In this document: one piece after another, positions 33,680 to 44,662 of the stretch
Layout of the letters: every line of letters starts with the position of its first letter
Position numbering within the stretch: the stretch's first letter is position 1
Assembly: GCF_018446385.1 (NCBI RefSeq)
Contig: NC_055991.1
Coordinates: 102,965,712 to 103,029,711, forward strand
Source of the DNA: Zingiber officinale
Lineage: Eukaryota > Streptophyta > Magnoliopsida > Zingiberales > Zingiberaceae
Length of the DNA stretch: 64,000 nucleotides
Reading direction: 5' to 3'
Program-made: the position numbers and the translations under genes
Notes under the pieces: generated by a model
Seen by the model: only the letters and a program-made list of their open reading frames with translations
Databases searched by the model: none
What the model was told of the DNA's origin: nothing

Positions 33680-34439
33680 AATCTCCCCAGAAGGACGATT
33701 GCACCTGCAATCTCCATACATTGTCAAACATTAAAACTCAACCATCAAAACTTAAGCTTGAGCCAACTCAAGCTTAGTCAAATTGGTCAATCTTGACCTA
33801 GGAAAATTGTACAAACATAAAGCTCCTAACATCAACAAAATAGTTAATAGGTGTTAACGTCCTAGTCCAAGATAGAGTAGATTTAACACAGATAAGATGC
33901 AAAGTCATTTATAACTTTTCATGATGCTTCTTAATGACAAACTTTTATTTATATATCAATTGAATCCATCTTCAGTTTTATATCGATTTGATCCTTGTAA
34001 CACATCTAATTTTCATAATTTTAAAGAAAAAAAGTATAAGAAATCCATCTTGAAGTTTTGCTTTCTTTTTCTTTTTGAACCACACATAACTTCCAAATTT
34101 CAAGTATTTCCAAGCATTCAATAAGCACACATCAAATTTTAGCAAAGATTGTGGTCACATACGTGTAATGTTCTCATGAATTCTATAAATTTTCATATTC
34201 AATCAGTAATAAATTAGAAAATTGAGAAGATATCAACTGTAAAGCTCGCCAGCCGCATGCTAGCAGCCGACATTGTCTCTAGCCACATGCTGGCGGCTGA
34301 CATAGTCACCAGTCGTGTGCTGTGTCGATCGTTAGTAGCCACCGACATTGGGAAGAGGGAGAGAGAGGGGAGGAAAGGATTTACAAGAGAATCACCAAAG
34401 TCAGAGGATATTGGGGAAGAATGGTCACACGTGTACGTA
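33680..34439. other. No gene recognised
   Basis: 33680-33800 looks like the 3' internal end of a Sirevirus-like element (atctcccc, and two cacc-type near-repeats). Further on is AT-rich sequence, then a GC-richer stretch with two copies of a catgct(a/g)gc(a/g)gc(c/t)gacat motif at 34255-34305. The open frame at 34257-34514 runs into CACTA-like repeats and has no recognisable domain. Confidence 0.4.
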
Positions 34440-34780
34440 AGTGGAGATCAGGGTCTGGGTCGTGCCCTAAATTGGGATTACCGATGGAATCAAAATTCCG
34501 TCGATAATACCTAATGATATTACTGACGGAATATCAATTCTATCAGTAATACATTAAAGTTACCATCAGAAATGTGATTCCGTCGATAATCCCAAATATG
34601 TATTAGCGACGGAATCGATTTTCCGTCGATAGTACATTGAGATTACTGACGGAATCTCAATTCCGTCTATAATGTTAGAGTTTTTATTTTATATCCATGT
34701 TTTCTGACAAAAATTTTTTTTGATCGGGGAATACTGACGGAAAAATAATTCTGTCAGTAATCCATATTTTTTTTAGTCAA
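34440..34780. mobile_element. CACTA-like subterminal repeat block 1
   Basis: Alternating inverted motifs TTACTGACGGAAT and ATTCCGTCGATAAT repeat about every 30-45 bp from 34470 to 34765, ending near attttttttagtc. Dense subterminal inverted repeats next to a T-rich TAGT end are typical of CACTA (En/Spm) elements. No transposase and no clear partner end were found, so it is a fragment or a decayed non-autonomous copy. Confidence 0.45.
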
Positions 34781-36198
34781 CATTCCCAATTTTGAGAGAA
34801 AAGAGCCACTTTAAAATTTTACTATTGCTCTTAAAATAAAGACCTTAAAATAAAAATCTCAAACCTTGTATCCATAATGATATTTTTTATTCAACCTTTT
34901 AATTTTATAAACCTCTCCAAAAACCTTCCATTAGAGTTGCCCTTAAACCAAAAGCTTTTTTCTTCCCTCTCCAAACTTCTTGTTCTTTGTTGCATATGTT
35001 TAGAATGCTTGAAGGAAACAAAAGATCCAAACAAATTAAAATCCATTATCTGAGTTGAGGTGCATGTAAATGAATGAAAAAGATTCATACAAATTCATCT
35101 TATTCGGCAGCTCTGAAAAAGACGAGACATGCAATCAATGCCATAATAGTCAATACTAAAACATGCACCCACAAGCATTACTTTAATTTACACCTTCAAA
35201 TTCTTCTCACGTAAAGTCCAGTTCACGCAATAGTTAACGCTGATAATTTGCTTGCATGGTTTCAAATTCACTCCTGTTCACTTCGCTCCAATGATTCTGC
35301 ATGTCTTGCATGTTTCCTACAAATCCAAAGGGATAGAACCTCTTCTGTCATTACAAAGATGATGGACTCTTTTCATTTCTTGTTTTTTTTATAAAAAAAT
35401 TTAATTAAATTATATAACGCGTAGTGATTGACCTTGCATGCATGCATGCTTTTTCCTATATTCTTCTTCTACTTATCCTTTTTCACACCTGCTCCTCTCC
35501 TTTTGACAAGGATTAATGTCTTTCTCCGTACGTTATTGATCTATGATGAGTTACCTCTTCCATATTGGTTAATCATCTTTTACCACTATGACAAGGATTG
35601 ATCTCTTTCGTCCCTTGCAATTGATACTTTACCCCTAGTCGGCGTAGCCATATATCTTGTTCTTGGAACCTGATACAGACTCCTCGTCAGCATGCCATGC
35701 CATGCCATGCCCATGTCATATGGAGTTTCAGTATCAGGACGTGGCACTCGATCGACTTGTATAATGCCAAACTGTGGGTGATAAGAATATATGATTAAGG
35801 TTAAACTACAAGGAAGCTGAAGGATAGAGATTAATTAAACACGCAAGATTGAGGCCGACAATTTTCTAATTGTGCAGAAGATGATAAGCAGAATGGGCGT
35901 GCCAAACAAAAGCTAGCTCTTTGGCAGCCAGTGCAAGTAAACGACATTCCAAAGAACCCTTTGAAAACGATAATGTCGATCGTGAGTCTTTAGTCGGCTA
36001 AACCATTTAAAATAAATATATATCTTACATAAAAAAGGTCTCTATTAGATTTTTAGACTTTCGTGTGATGTAAAATCATAGTCCAACCATCCGTCCCGCT
36101 TGAATCAAATGACCAACTCAAATCAACTGGCTAGTAGGGTTGGCATGTGAGCTACTCATTTAGTCTGCTCATACCACATTGTATAGACCAACTAAATT
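34781..36198. other. Apparently low-copy sequence without a recognised gene
   Basis: I see no long frame, no LTR signature and no copy elsewhere in the window. It includes a short catgc-repeat (about 35692-35715). This is the best candidate for unique intergenic DNA in the window. Promoters or small RNA genes cannot be excluded from sequence alone. Confidence 0.4.
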
Positions 36199-36610
36199 CA
36201 CTAAAAAAATCATTGATTTAGCAAAGGAAAAAAACATCCCAAACCTATAATAAAATTAGTAACAAAATTAAAAATCATCGCTAACCAGTAATAAAATAAG
36301 CAATATAAAAATTTCAACAAAATTTAACAATAAAAAAAATTTGTTACAAAATTCATTACAAATTATGTAAAATTTGCAATGAAACTGAAATTCATTATAA
36401 AATTTGCAATAAAACTAAAATTCATTGTAAAAATTTTGCAATGAATTTTAAAGTCGTCGCAAAATTTACAGTGAATTCAAAATTCATTGCAAATTTTGCG
36501 ACAAATTTCAATTTCGTCACAAAATTTTGCTACAAATTTTAAATTCATTGTAAAATTTGTGACGAATTTAAAATTCATCGTAAAATTTATAATGAATTCT
36601 AAACCACTCT
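36199..36610. mobile_element. CACTA-like subterminal repeat block 2
   Basis: It starts cactaaaaaaatc at 36199, resembling a CACTA terminal repeat. Inverted motifs AATTCATTGCAAAATTTTGC, GCGACAAATTTCAATTTCGT and their inverses follow to about 36600. The matching end (TAGTG) was not found. It is a different repeat family from block 1. Confidence 0.45.
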
Positions 36611-37658
36611 ATCTTACCTAGACCAACCAAAGAAACTTAAAAGTTCAACCCAAAAAAAAGTACAATTTGACCTTTCATTTTAAACCAAAAAGAAATTACT
36701 CTTCCAAGTCTTTAATTTGAAACGATAGAGAAATTTACACGAAGTTTGGAGGCCTCCTTAGTACCATTTATACCAAAATTATTTGGTATTTTTGGTATAT
36801 TAAAATTATAATAAAAATATATTTGCTCAATTGCATATTGCCCACTGAAATTATTTGGTATCAAATTCATCATAAATCATTGTTGCTAGTTTTCAAAAAT
36901 CAACATCATTATGGTATTGGTTTTCGAAAAATAGCACCACAACTTTTGAAAACCAACACTGCAGTGGTGCTAAATTTTAAATCCAGCACCATTAGATAAT
37001 TTATAACTAAAATTATTCAGTATTTCAATATATATCAAAATATAAAAAAAATAATAAATCTCACACCAATATTGATATCAAAAAGTTTGATATAGTATAA
37101 TATTATATCAAAATTTTTGGTATACCAAAGTTTTCGATATGAACGAGATATATCCATATGATTTATACGGTATATCAAAATATTTTTATATTTTCTCACC
37201 CCTACTCTTTATCATTTGAACAATGTTGTCATACCATGATTAAAGTACTTATTTTAACCTATAAAGCGCCTTTTTGAATTTGTAAATCTAATTTAGATTA
37301 CACTTTGATATATAGTCAGAGGTTGCTCCAATGTGTCCATCTCTACCTCATTATCTACTATGTTGGACAAAATATCAAAATAGCAATTTGGCTAAATATT
37401 TAAATTTACACTAGGATATTAAGGTTGAAGATATACTAATTATTAATGAACAAAATAAACAGAATGAACTATAATGTACTATAATTAATGTGTTAACATT
37501 AGTATTAAGGAGTTAATGAGTTACAATTGAGGAGTTAGTGGGTTAATGACTGAATTATTTTAACTTATATATTAACCTATAAATAAATTGTTTGTTAAGT
37601 GGAGCTGGAGATTATCTTTCCCATCTTTTCTATATTCTTCTCCTATTGTTATTGTGTG

Positions 37659-37660
<2 letters not shown>
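36611..37660. other. AT-rich spacer with inverted ggtat/atacc motifs
   Basis: There is no gene. Between 36755 and 37190, ttggtat and ataccaa motifs recur in both orientations, which suggests a decayed inverted-repeat transposon, but no terminal repeat or target duplication could be fixed. Confidence 0.35.

Positions 37661-37753
<93 letters not shown>
37661..37753. repeat. (TA)n(GA)n microsatellite
   Basis: An uninterrupted TA run (about 37661-37715) passes directly into a GA run (to 37753). Frames called across it are artefacts of the repeat. Confidence 0.95.
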
Positions 37754-37757
<4 letters not shown>

Positions 37758-37802
37758 GTCAAAGTGAAATCGATTTTTAAAAGTTTTGTGCAACCAACTA
37801 TT

Positions 37803-39569
37803 TGTTAGCTAGAGCCCTAGAGCCAATCATTTGATGATTGTATATTGGACTTATTGTATCATATTCTTTATAAATAAAGGGCATTTGGATTTTGGTTATT
37901 ATACTTACTTGTATTGGTGCCAAATAAACTAAGTATAATAATGTCCCTGAGTAGATGGTTCTCACCTATATCAATTGGTTGGTTGAATCGATAGTGAGAT
38001 GATATAGGGAACACTACTCTTAATCATTCCTAGTCGAGTATTAACATTCAGGGACAATGTTAATGCAATAAGACTAGCATGTAGGTCAACTCGATGACTT
38101 GATCTCACAAGTCATGGATATAGAGATATCAAGTTGGCACATAGGTATACATTAGAGAATGTATACTAAATGACCCGCCATGAGAAAGTATCATGGATCG
38201 TTATATGAGTGTCATATACTTTCTCATGTGGCTATTAGTATGACTACTAGTCCTTAGACCTGAAGTCACCATAGATCCCTACATAAGGAGTTATGTACTT
38301 TAGTTTCGTCAAACGTCACCCGTAACTGGGTGGACTATAAAGGCGATTACTGGGTATGTAACAAATTATGCGGAGGGATGTGAGTGATGTAGATGGGATC
38401 TATCCCTCCTATATGACGGGAGTGACATCGGTATTCTTGATAGAGTGAGACCACGAAGTGCATGGCCATGCCCAAATGAGTCAATATAGGATATTGAGCT
38501 CATTTGATTTAGTGTGTCTACTTGGAGTTCAAGATTTAGATTGATTAGAGGATGACACGGTCTATGCCTCATAATAATCAATCTAGATGTCTAGGATAGA
38601 AGGACACTTGTCATATATTGTGAGGAGTCACAATTAGTAGTCACAAGGTGATGTCGGATCTCGATATTCTTTTAACTTGGGTAGTAATGATGTGTTGCTA
38701 GATACCGCTCATTACTTATGTTCCTAAATGGGTTTAGGGCATTGCCAACGTTACAAGAACCTATAGGGTCACACACTAAGGATAATTAGATGGAGATTAG
38801 GTTCATATGATGAACCAAGAGGATTAGATTCATTTGATGAATCAAATTGGATTAAGAGTAATCCTAATTGGGCTAACTTGAGTTCGACTCAAGTTGATTC
38901 ATGTGTTCAATGAGTCTAATTTAGATTTTGACTCATTGAATCAATTTAATTAAATGAATTAGATTCATTATATTAAGTTGGCTTGAATCAAATGGTTGGA
39001 TTCGATCAACCATGGGAGAGATTTGGTCAAGTTTGACTTGACTTGAGAGGAAGATTAAAAGTCAAGTTAGACTTGACTTTATGCCACCTCATTGGTGAGT
39101 TGGCATTGAAGTGGACCAATGATGTTACTCCACATCATCATGGGTGCCACCTCATGGAAGTTACAAAGCCATTTTCTTAATAACTTCACATTAATTGCAT
39201 TTAATGGGGAGTTACACTATGGGAAGTGGCCGGCCACTTTTGGTTTGAATGGGAATTCATTTTTCATTCAAGTGTGTATCTTCTTCCTTCTTCCTCTCAA
39301 GCTCTCCCTCTCCCTCTCCTCCTTGCTTGGCCGAATCTTACCAAGGTGCTAGCACACCTTTGTGTGAGGTTTTCTCCACCTACGTGTCCGTGTGGATACT
39401 TCTAGAGGACCGACGCTTGACGGTCTTGAGATCCGGCAATTCCTTGGACGAGCGGGAATGCGAAAGGGCACGCTTCAAGGTATACTTCTTAACACATAGA
39501 TCTAGGAGTAGATCTAGATATTTAAAAACTCGTACTCGTAATTTTCGTTCGGTTTTCCTTGCACGGATC
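37803..39569 (+). repeat. Copia-type LTR F, interrupted by element C
   Basis: It starts tgttagctagagcc after ctatt and has an AT-rich start with aataaag, as in LTR E. The body contains paired gatgaacc/gatgaatc motifs and the palindrome AAGTGGCCGGCCACTT (about 39226), and it ends in a C/T-rich leader-like part followed by aaggtatac, like E's LTR. At 39570 it is cut by the 3' LTR of C; the rest should lie beyond the window. No gag or pol belonging to F is visible. Confidence 0.6.
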
Positions 39570-40204
39570 TGTAGGACCGTTAGAGTCGATAGAAGGGGGG
39601 GGGGGTGAATATCGATTCGAAAATTTAGAGTATAAACACAGCGGAAAAGTAAAATAGACACAGATGTTTTTTACTTCGTTCGGAGCCTGTGACGACTCCT
39701 ACTCGAAGGCCCGTGGTCCTTGACCACTTTCGTTGGGAAATCACTAACAATTCGAATATAGTTACAAAAATGAACACAGGAACTGCTAGTGAAAATAAAG
39801 CAATACCGACAAGGAAATTAAATAACCGAAGGAGCGCTTTGTCAGAGCTTAGTTTGCGTCGCACTGAACGTCGAGCAGCAAGACCAGCAGTAGAAGAATT
39901 CTCAGATTGATTGATTCTAAAGCTCCTGTCTGGGGCTTCTTTTATATGCTGTTCCGGGCGCCTGGATCCCTTCCGAGCGCCTGGAATGTGACGTAGCTGC
40001 TCAACCCGAGATGCTCCACGTGGCGATGCGCAATCAAGATAAAGTTTGCCTCCCGGGCGCCCAGATCCCTTCCGGGCGCCCGGACCTCCGGGCGCCCGGA
40101 CCCCTCTTCTCCAGAAAGTCCTTCTCCTGCAAGAAAAGGTTAGTCCGAGGCAAATGTACCCTGCAGGAAAGATTGTTAGCACAGTTTTCATAAACTCTAA
40201 TACT

Positions 40205-40415
40205 TAAGCCTGGAGGTTTAGAGTTCGAATCCTGGGGGAGGCAAAAATCCACTGCCAGGGGTGGAAAGTCCTAGTGAGTAACGGCACGGCCGAAGGTCGT
40301 CGGTCGACGACATGAGAGGTCGCCAAATGGGCCGACGACATTAGGGCCGACGGTCGACGACCCGAGGGTCGTCAAATGGGCCGCCAAATGGGCCAAAGAG
40401 GGCCGGGTCGTTACA
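40205..40415 (-). repeat. Gypsy-LTR-like GC-rich fragment inside C LTR
   Basis: On the minus strand it begins TGTAACGACCCGGCC at 40415 and includes GTCGTCGACC repeats. It passes the GCCGTGCCGTTACT motif shared with 4932-5025 and ends in a tRNA-like part whose plus strand has a B-box GAGTTCGAATCC (about 40211-40222). This arrangement, LTR-like start then an antisense tRNA-like unit, resembles the starts of LTRs A and D. It breaks the first hairpin of the array. Confidence 0.5.
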
Positions 40416-40648
40416 CGTCCGGTCAGCCCGTCGACCCGTCTGGACTTCTCGCCAAGCGTCCGGTCAGCCCGTCGACCCGCTTGGACTTCTCGCCAGCTAT
40501 CCGATCAGCCCGTCGACCTAGCTGGACTTCTCGCCAAGCGTCCAGTCAACCCGTCGACCCGCTTGGACTTCTCGCCAGCTATCCGGTCAGCCCGTCGACC
40601 TAGCTGGACTTCGTGCCAGACATCCGGTCAGCCCGTCGACCTGTCTGG
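40415..40648 (-). repeat. 41-bp hairpin array of C LTR (5 full units, 1 cut)
   Basis: This is the same array as 6574-6852, reversed. The five complete units have fully paired 7-bp arms: CCAAGCG/CGCTTGG, CCAGCTA/TAGCTGG, CCAAGCG/CGCTTGG, CCAGCTA/TAGCTGG, CCAGACA/TGTCTGG. The sixth (acg.../cgtctgg) has lost four bases of one arm to the neighbouring fragment. Confidence 0.88.
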
Positions 40649-40756
40649 ACTTCTCCTGCACACTCGATCAAAGTGTCAGACAACAACAAAACCAACTTAA
40701 CCTATTTGTCATTCATCAAAACCTGGGTTAAATCGTTAGTGCTAACCGCACCAACA

Positions 40757-41595
40757 ATCTCCCCCTTTTTGATGGAATGACAACCTGGTTAAGTTAGTGA
40801 AAACATATGCAAGAAACAACATGCATTTATGTGGTTTTAAAGTTAGTTTGTATTTTCAAATTGGTTTAGCTAACTTAACCACCTAACCCTCCCCCTTTGG
40901 CATTCATCAAAAATAAGCAAGGGTAAACAATCATAGTATAGAGTTACTGTAAAAAGTAATCAGATTTTGAGACATATCTAAGTTTGGTTCAAAATTGAAA
41001 GATAAAAGTACAATTTTTAACACCAAGTTAAAAAAATAGTCAAGTTGACTTGGGGGAGACAAGTTGAATTTTGAAAAGTATAAATTTAAAGTTAATCAAG
41101 TTTAACTTTTCAAGCGTGTAAAAATTTTCAAATCAGGTTTTTCAAATTTACTTTTCATGTTTAAGTAACATTTACTTTTCAAAAAGGTAAATTTTCAACT
41201 TCGATTTTTCAAAATAAAGCAAAAATTAAACAAGTAAGAATAATTTTTCAAGAAGTAAAATTTTTGCCAAAATAAATTTTTAAGGCTAATTTGATAAAAG
41301 CTAAGTTTGGAAAGTTGAATTTTCAAGCATATGTTACAAAGCTGAATAAGTTTAAATTTGCAATATTCAACTTTTAAAATCAGGTTTAAAAATTAGGTGG
41401 GATTAAACTTAGTTAAATTTAACTTTTTGAAAACTGGTGTTTTAAAAATAAGTTAGTTTTAAAATAGATGTAAAAAAGCACACAAAATTTTAATTAATTT
41501 CTCCCCCTGAACTTGATACTTAAAATTTTAAAAATATTTGCTAAAAATATTCAAAGTAAATTTTTTTTTTCAAATGAGGTAGAATTTTCTAGAGA
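40757..41595 (-). other. 3' internal region of C, non-coding, with polypurine tracts
   Basis: The polypurine tract adjoins the LTR (40757-40770, minus strand aaaaagggggagat). More GGGGGAG tracts on the minus strand lie at about 40889-40900 and 41501-41510. The rest is very AT-rich with no gene. Confidence 0.65.
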
Positions 41596-41600
41596 GATTT

Positions 41601-44402
41601 TGTAACGACCCAATTTTCCTTATTTTAAGTTCTAAAAGTCCATAAAAATATTTGGAAATACTTTTAAAATATTCTAGAGATTTTTAGGAATTTTTAGAGC
41701 ATTTTTATGCAAATTTTGGAGGTCGTTTAGTAGGGTCACAAAAAGAAAGAAGTTTAAAAAAAAAAAAAAACGTTGAAGGGGAGACTCGAACCCAAGACCT
41801 TGACCCGAACCGAATCTCAGTCGAACCCAGCCCAACCAGCTGAGCTACAAGGTTTTTGTTAACCTTATAAGGAAAGAATTAAATTTATAGCATAGTTAAG
41901 CGATATTTTAGAAACCGAAAATAAACTTTGTAAATAAAGAGGTGCGCGGATAAGGATTCGAAGCCTAGACCCCTTGGGTTGGTTGAGAGCCGACTAACCT
42001 GCTGGGCTGCGCGTGTTTTATTAACCTAGCATGGAGAGAAATAGATTTAAGCATAGTTGGAAATCGAATTAAAACTAAGTTATAAAGGGTTAAGTGATTT
42101 TTCCGTGACCTAAACCTAAGCCTTTTCCTCTCTTTTTCTTTCCTCGACGGCGCGATTCTCCTCTCGGGCGAAACCGCAGCCAAGGCGAGGGTTTCCTCCT
42201 CTCGACGTCGGCGAGGCGTTTTCCGGCCGGTCTCCACCCGTGGGTGACCTTTCCGGCAAGGAAAGCTTGGGGAACACAAGGAAAAGGGAGAAACCGAAGC
42301 TCTACCGAAAACCTAGGGCGCTCCTCGTGTTGTAAGTCCAAGAACCACCGCTGTAAGTGCTTCTCACCTGCGGTAGGAGTAGCTCTCGGGGTTTTGTTTT
42401 GCATTTTTGTTGTGAAATGAACAATAGCAACCTTTTCATTCTAGCATATGGATTAGATTGCAACCCTTGCTTTAACAATTCGGTTTAAGTTTTTGGGTTA
42501 AGTTCTTTTGGCCATTTTAATGCACGGACAGAGTTTTGATGTTTTCCTTGATTGTCACAGCATGCTTTTTGGATGTTTTTACCTTACATTTCAAGCATGT
42601 CTAAGTAGCTATGCTTCTTTCCAATCATGGCATGATTAAAGAATGGTTAAGATTCAAAAATGTTTAGTTTCACAAGTTTGTCATTTGAAACCTGTTACTG
42701 CCGTGAGCTTCCTAAGACCATGTGGGTTGTTAATTCTGATTGAGTTTGTTTTGGATATATCCAGATACTTATTAGTGGCATATGGTTTTAGAATCCCGTG
42801 CATAATGTATATATGTGAGAAATACAAGCAAAGTAAGACTATGGTCACAAATTGATCTTGAATTCCAGAATTTAGAATCAAAGCACACTAAGTGCTTAAA
42901 TAAATGCCAAGGCATTTTATTACAAGAAGTATTTAAAGAAGGATATAAAGAAAAGTATTTTACTTTTAAAAGGGCATGTACCGGACACAAGGTCCAAGGG
43001 ATGGGCTCCAAGTTGCCCCTAGACATAAGGTCTAGAAGTGTCTTAATGGTTTTGGGATTAGCTACCTCAATTCTCATTAAGAAAGGCGCGCAAAGTGGTA
43101 CAATGTCGGGCCCAAGTAAAGTTGAATATTATTTTTAAAGTATAAAAGTATTAATTTGGAAACAAACAAAACAAGTTCTTTTATCTAAGTTGCAAATTCT
43201 AGCAAGTTAAATTGTTGTTTTCCTTTAGAGATGCATGATGTAGTTCTATCTGCTATTTTCATGTTGAGCATGTACTCCCTGTTTTCTTTAATGCTTATGC
43301 ATTCCTTATCGGATTTTATGAGTAGAAAGCACTTACTAAGCTTTTAGCTTATAGATACTATTTACCTCCTACTGCAGATACAGATAAGAGTAAAGGAAAA
43401 GCTAAAGTGTTATAGAGGAAGGCGACAAGGAGATGTTGGTGGTGTGTGTGTGATGCCGGATATGGAAGCTTGGGACCTTACTAGAAGAGTTTAGAAATTG
43501 TATTTGCTGGTGTTTATGTTACTGTTAGAGTAGAATTTATTTTGCATTACTAATTTCGTTATCTTCCTGTCATTTAGTTGGAATAACTGTTAAGCTGAGA
43601 ACATGTTCCTTTTTCCTTATTCTGGCTTAGTTTTCAAGTTTTGTGAAGTAAGATCATATCTGATTGGAGTTTGATTTTTTTTATATAAGAAGTTCATATC
43701 TGATTTTTAGTTTGCAAACTTAGTTGGAAGTGTGAAGTGGTATGCTCAGTTGCTTTAGATTCTGTTATAGCATGAAATTTTCTGCAGTAAGATTTGGTTC
43801 TATGATCATCACAACATTCTTTTGATAGATATAGAAGCATGTTTTACATATGATCAGTAGCCCTTGTTTTATGGAAGGAAAACATGTGATGTTCGGATTA
43901 CATCACATGCATTCTTGGTCTATGGAAGGAGTAGTAGTACATGTGATGTTCTGGTATGCATTCTTGTAGGGATCGAAGCTTCACCGAAATGCATATCAGA
44001 ACAGTAGCAGTTACTTGCAGTGATGTTCTGATATGTCTTGTGATCGTTATAGTTGTGTTCAATAAATGAGCAGTAGGTTTAATTGGCCTTCTTTTATTTC
44101 TGTTCAGTTGTAGAATAAAATGAATGCAAGATATTAAAGGATGTAGCAAACAGTGGAGATACTTAAGCTTCATTTGTCTATATGTTATACTTGCTCGTTG
44201 ATTCACTTATTTGCATGTTTGATAAAAAAAAAAATAAAGGTATCATGAAATGGTATGCTGCTATCTAGAGACATGTTCTGATATGCGATATGTTCAAATA
44301 GTTTAAAGTATCTCTAGTGTTAAAGTAAGTAGTACAAGTTATGTGTAGATAGTAGAAACAGTAGCGGTCACCCTCAGAGTAGTAAGGAGGGTGGCCGTTA
44401 GA
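41601..44402 (+). repeat. LTR 1 of element D
   Basis: It is 2,802 bp, beginning tgtaacgaccc and ending ggccgttaga, where LTR 3 has ggccgttaca. It holds two antisense tRNA-like units near its start. It differs from LTRs 2 and 3 at scattered sites (for example aacctgctggg versus aaccagctggg near 42000). Confidence 0.93.
41775..42013 (-). other. Two tRNA-like A-box/B-box units, antisense to element D
   Basis: On the minus strand, unit 1 has TAGCTCAGCTGGTT (41834-41847) then GGTTCGAGTCTCC (41779-41792). Unit 2 has GCAGCCCAGCAGGTTAGT (about 41994-42011) then GGCTTCGAATCC (41954-41965), with partly complementary CGCGC/GCGCG ends. Unit 1 is longer than a tRNA between boxes. Copies recur in LTR 2 (49505-49573, 49667-49740) and LTR 3 (57175-57242, 57335-57409). 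They are tRNA-derived or pol III promoter-like, not functional tRNAs. Confidence 0.55.
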
Positions 44403-44662
44403 GTTGGTATCAGAGCAGGTCCATTTTCCAGCAACACACACACATCAGCATCATCCTTGCCGCTTTCAAGTAAGAAAGTATTTAAGTTCTTTCTTTATTG
44501 CTTTCCTTTATTTACATTATCATTTGCAGTATGGATTGATAGTTATAAGTGAATGAGTAAGATAAGAGTTTTATTCTTTTAGCTATTTCCTTTCTTAATA
44601 TATAAATTGGTATGTTTAGAAAGGGTAGAGAAATCATCAAATTTTCTTATTTGTGTAACTAG
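44403..44662 (+). other. Leader and primer-binding site, D copy 1
   Basis: TGGTATCAGAGC is at 44405-44416, two bases after the LTR. A 246-bp leader follows without a gene, up to the gag ATG. Confidence 0.88.

Larger units (their letters stand above)
39570..40756 (-). repeat. 3' LTR of element C
   Basis: It is 1,187 bp and the reverse of the family seen at 6465-7705: it begins tgtaggaccg with a G-run and ends gcaccaaca. It carries the CpG palindromes (39955-40110), TATA box (39941-39946, minus strand) and hairpin array (40415-40648). Relative to the solo LTR, a segment near 40205-40415 replaces about 150 bp. Confidence 0.88.

Noticed and set aside
34257..34514. 85-residue frame as a possible host gene
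   Set aside because: It runs into the CACTA-like repeats and has an internal duplicated motif; no recognisable domain.
37572..37808. Two frames over the microsatellite
   Set aside because: They encode only Tyr/Ile or Arg/Glu/Ser runs dictated by the TA and GA repeats.
41775..42013. Functional tRNA genes in D's LTR
   Set aside because: A and B boxes are visible, but spacing is wrong in unit 1, acceptor stems do not pair well, and no anticodon loop can be placed.
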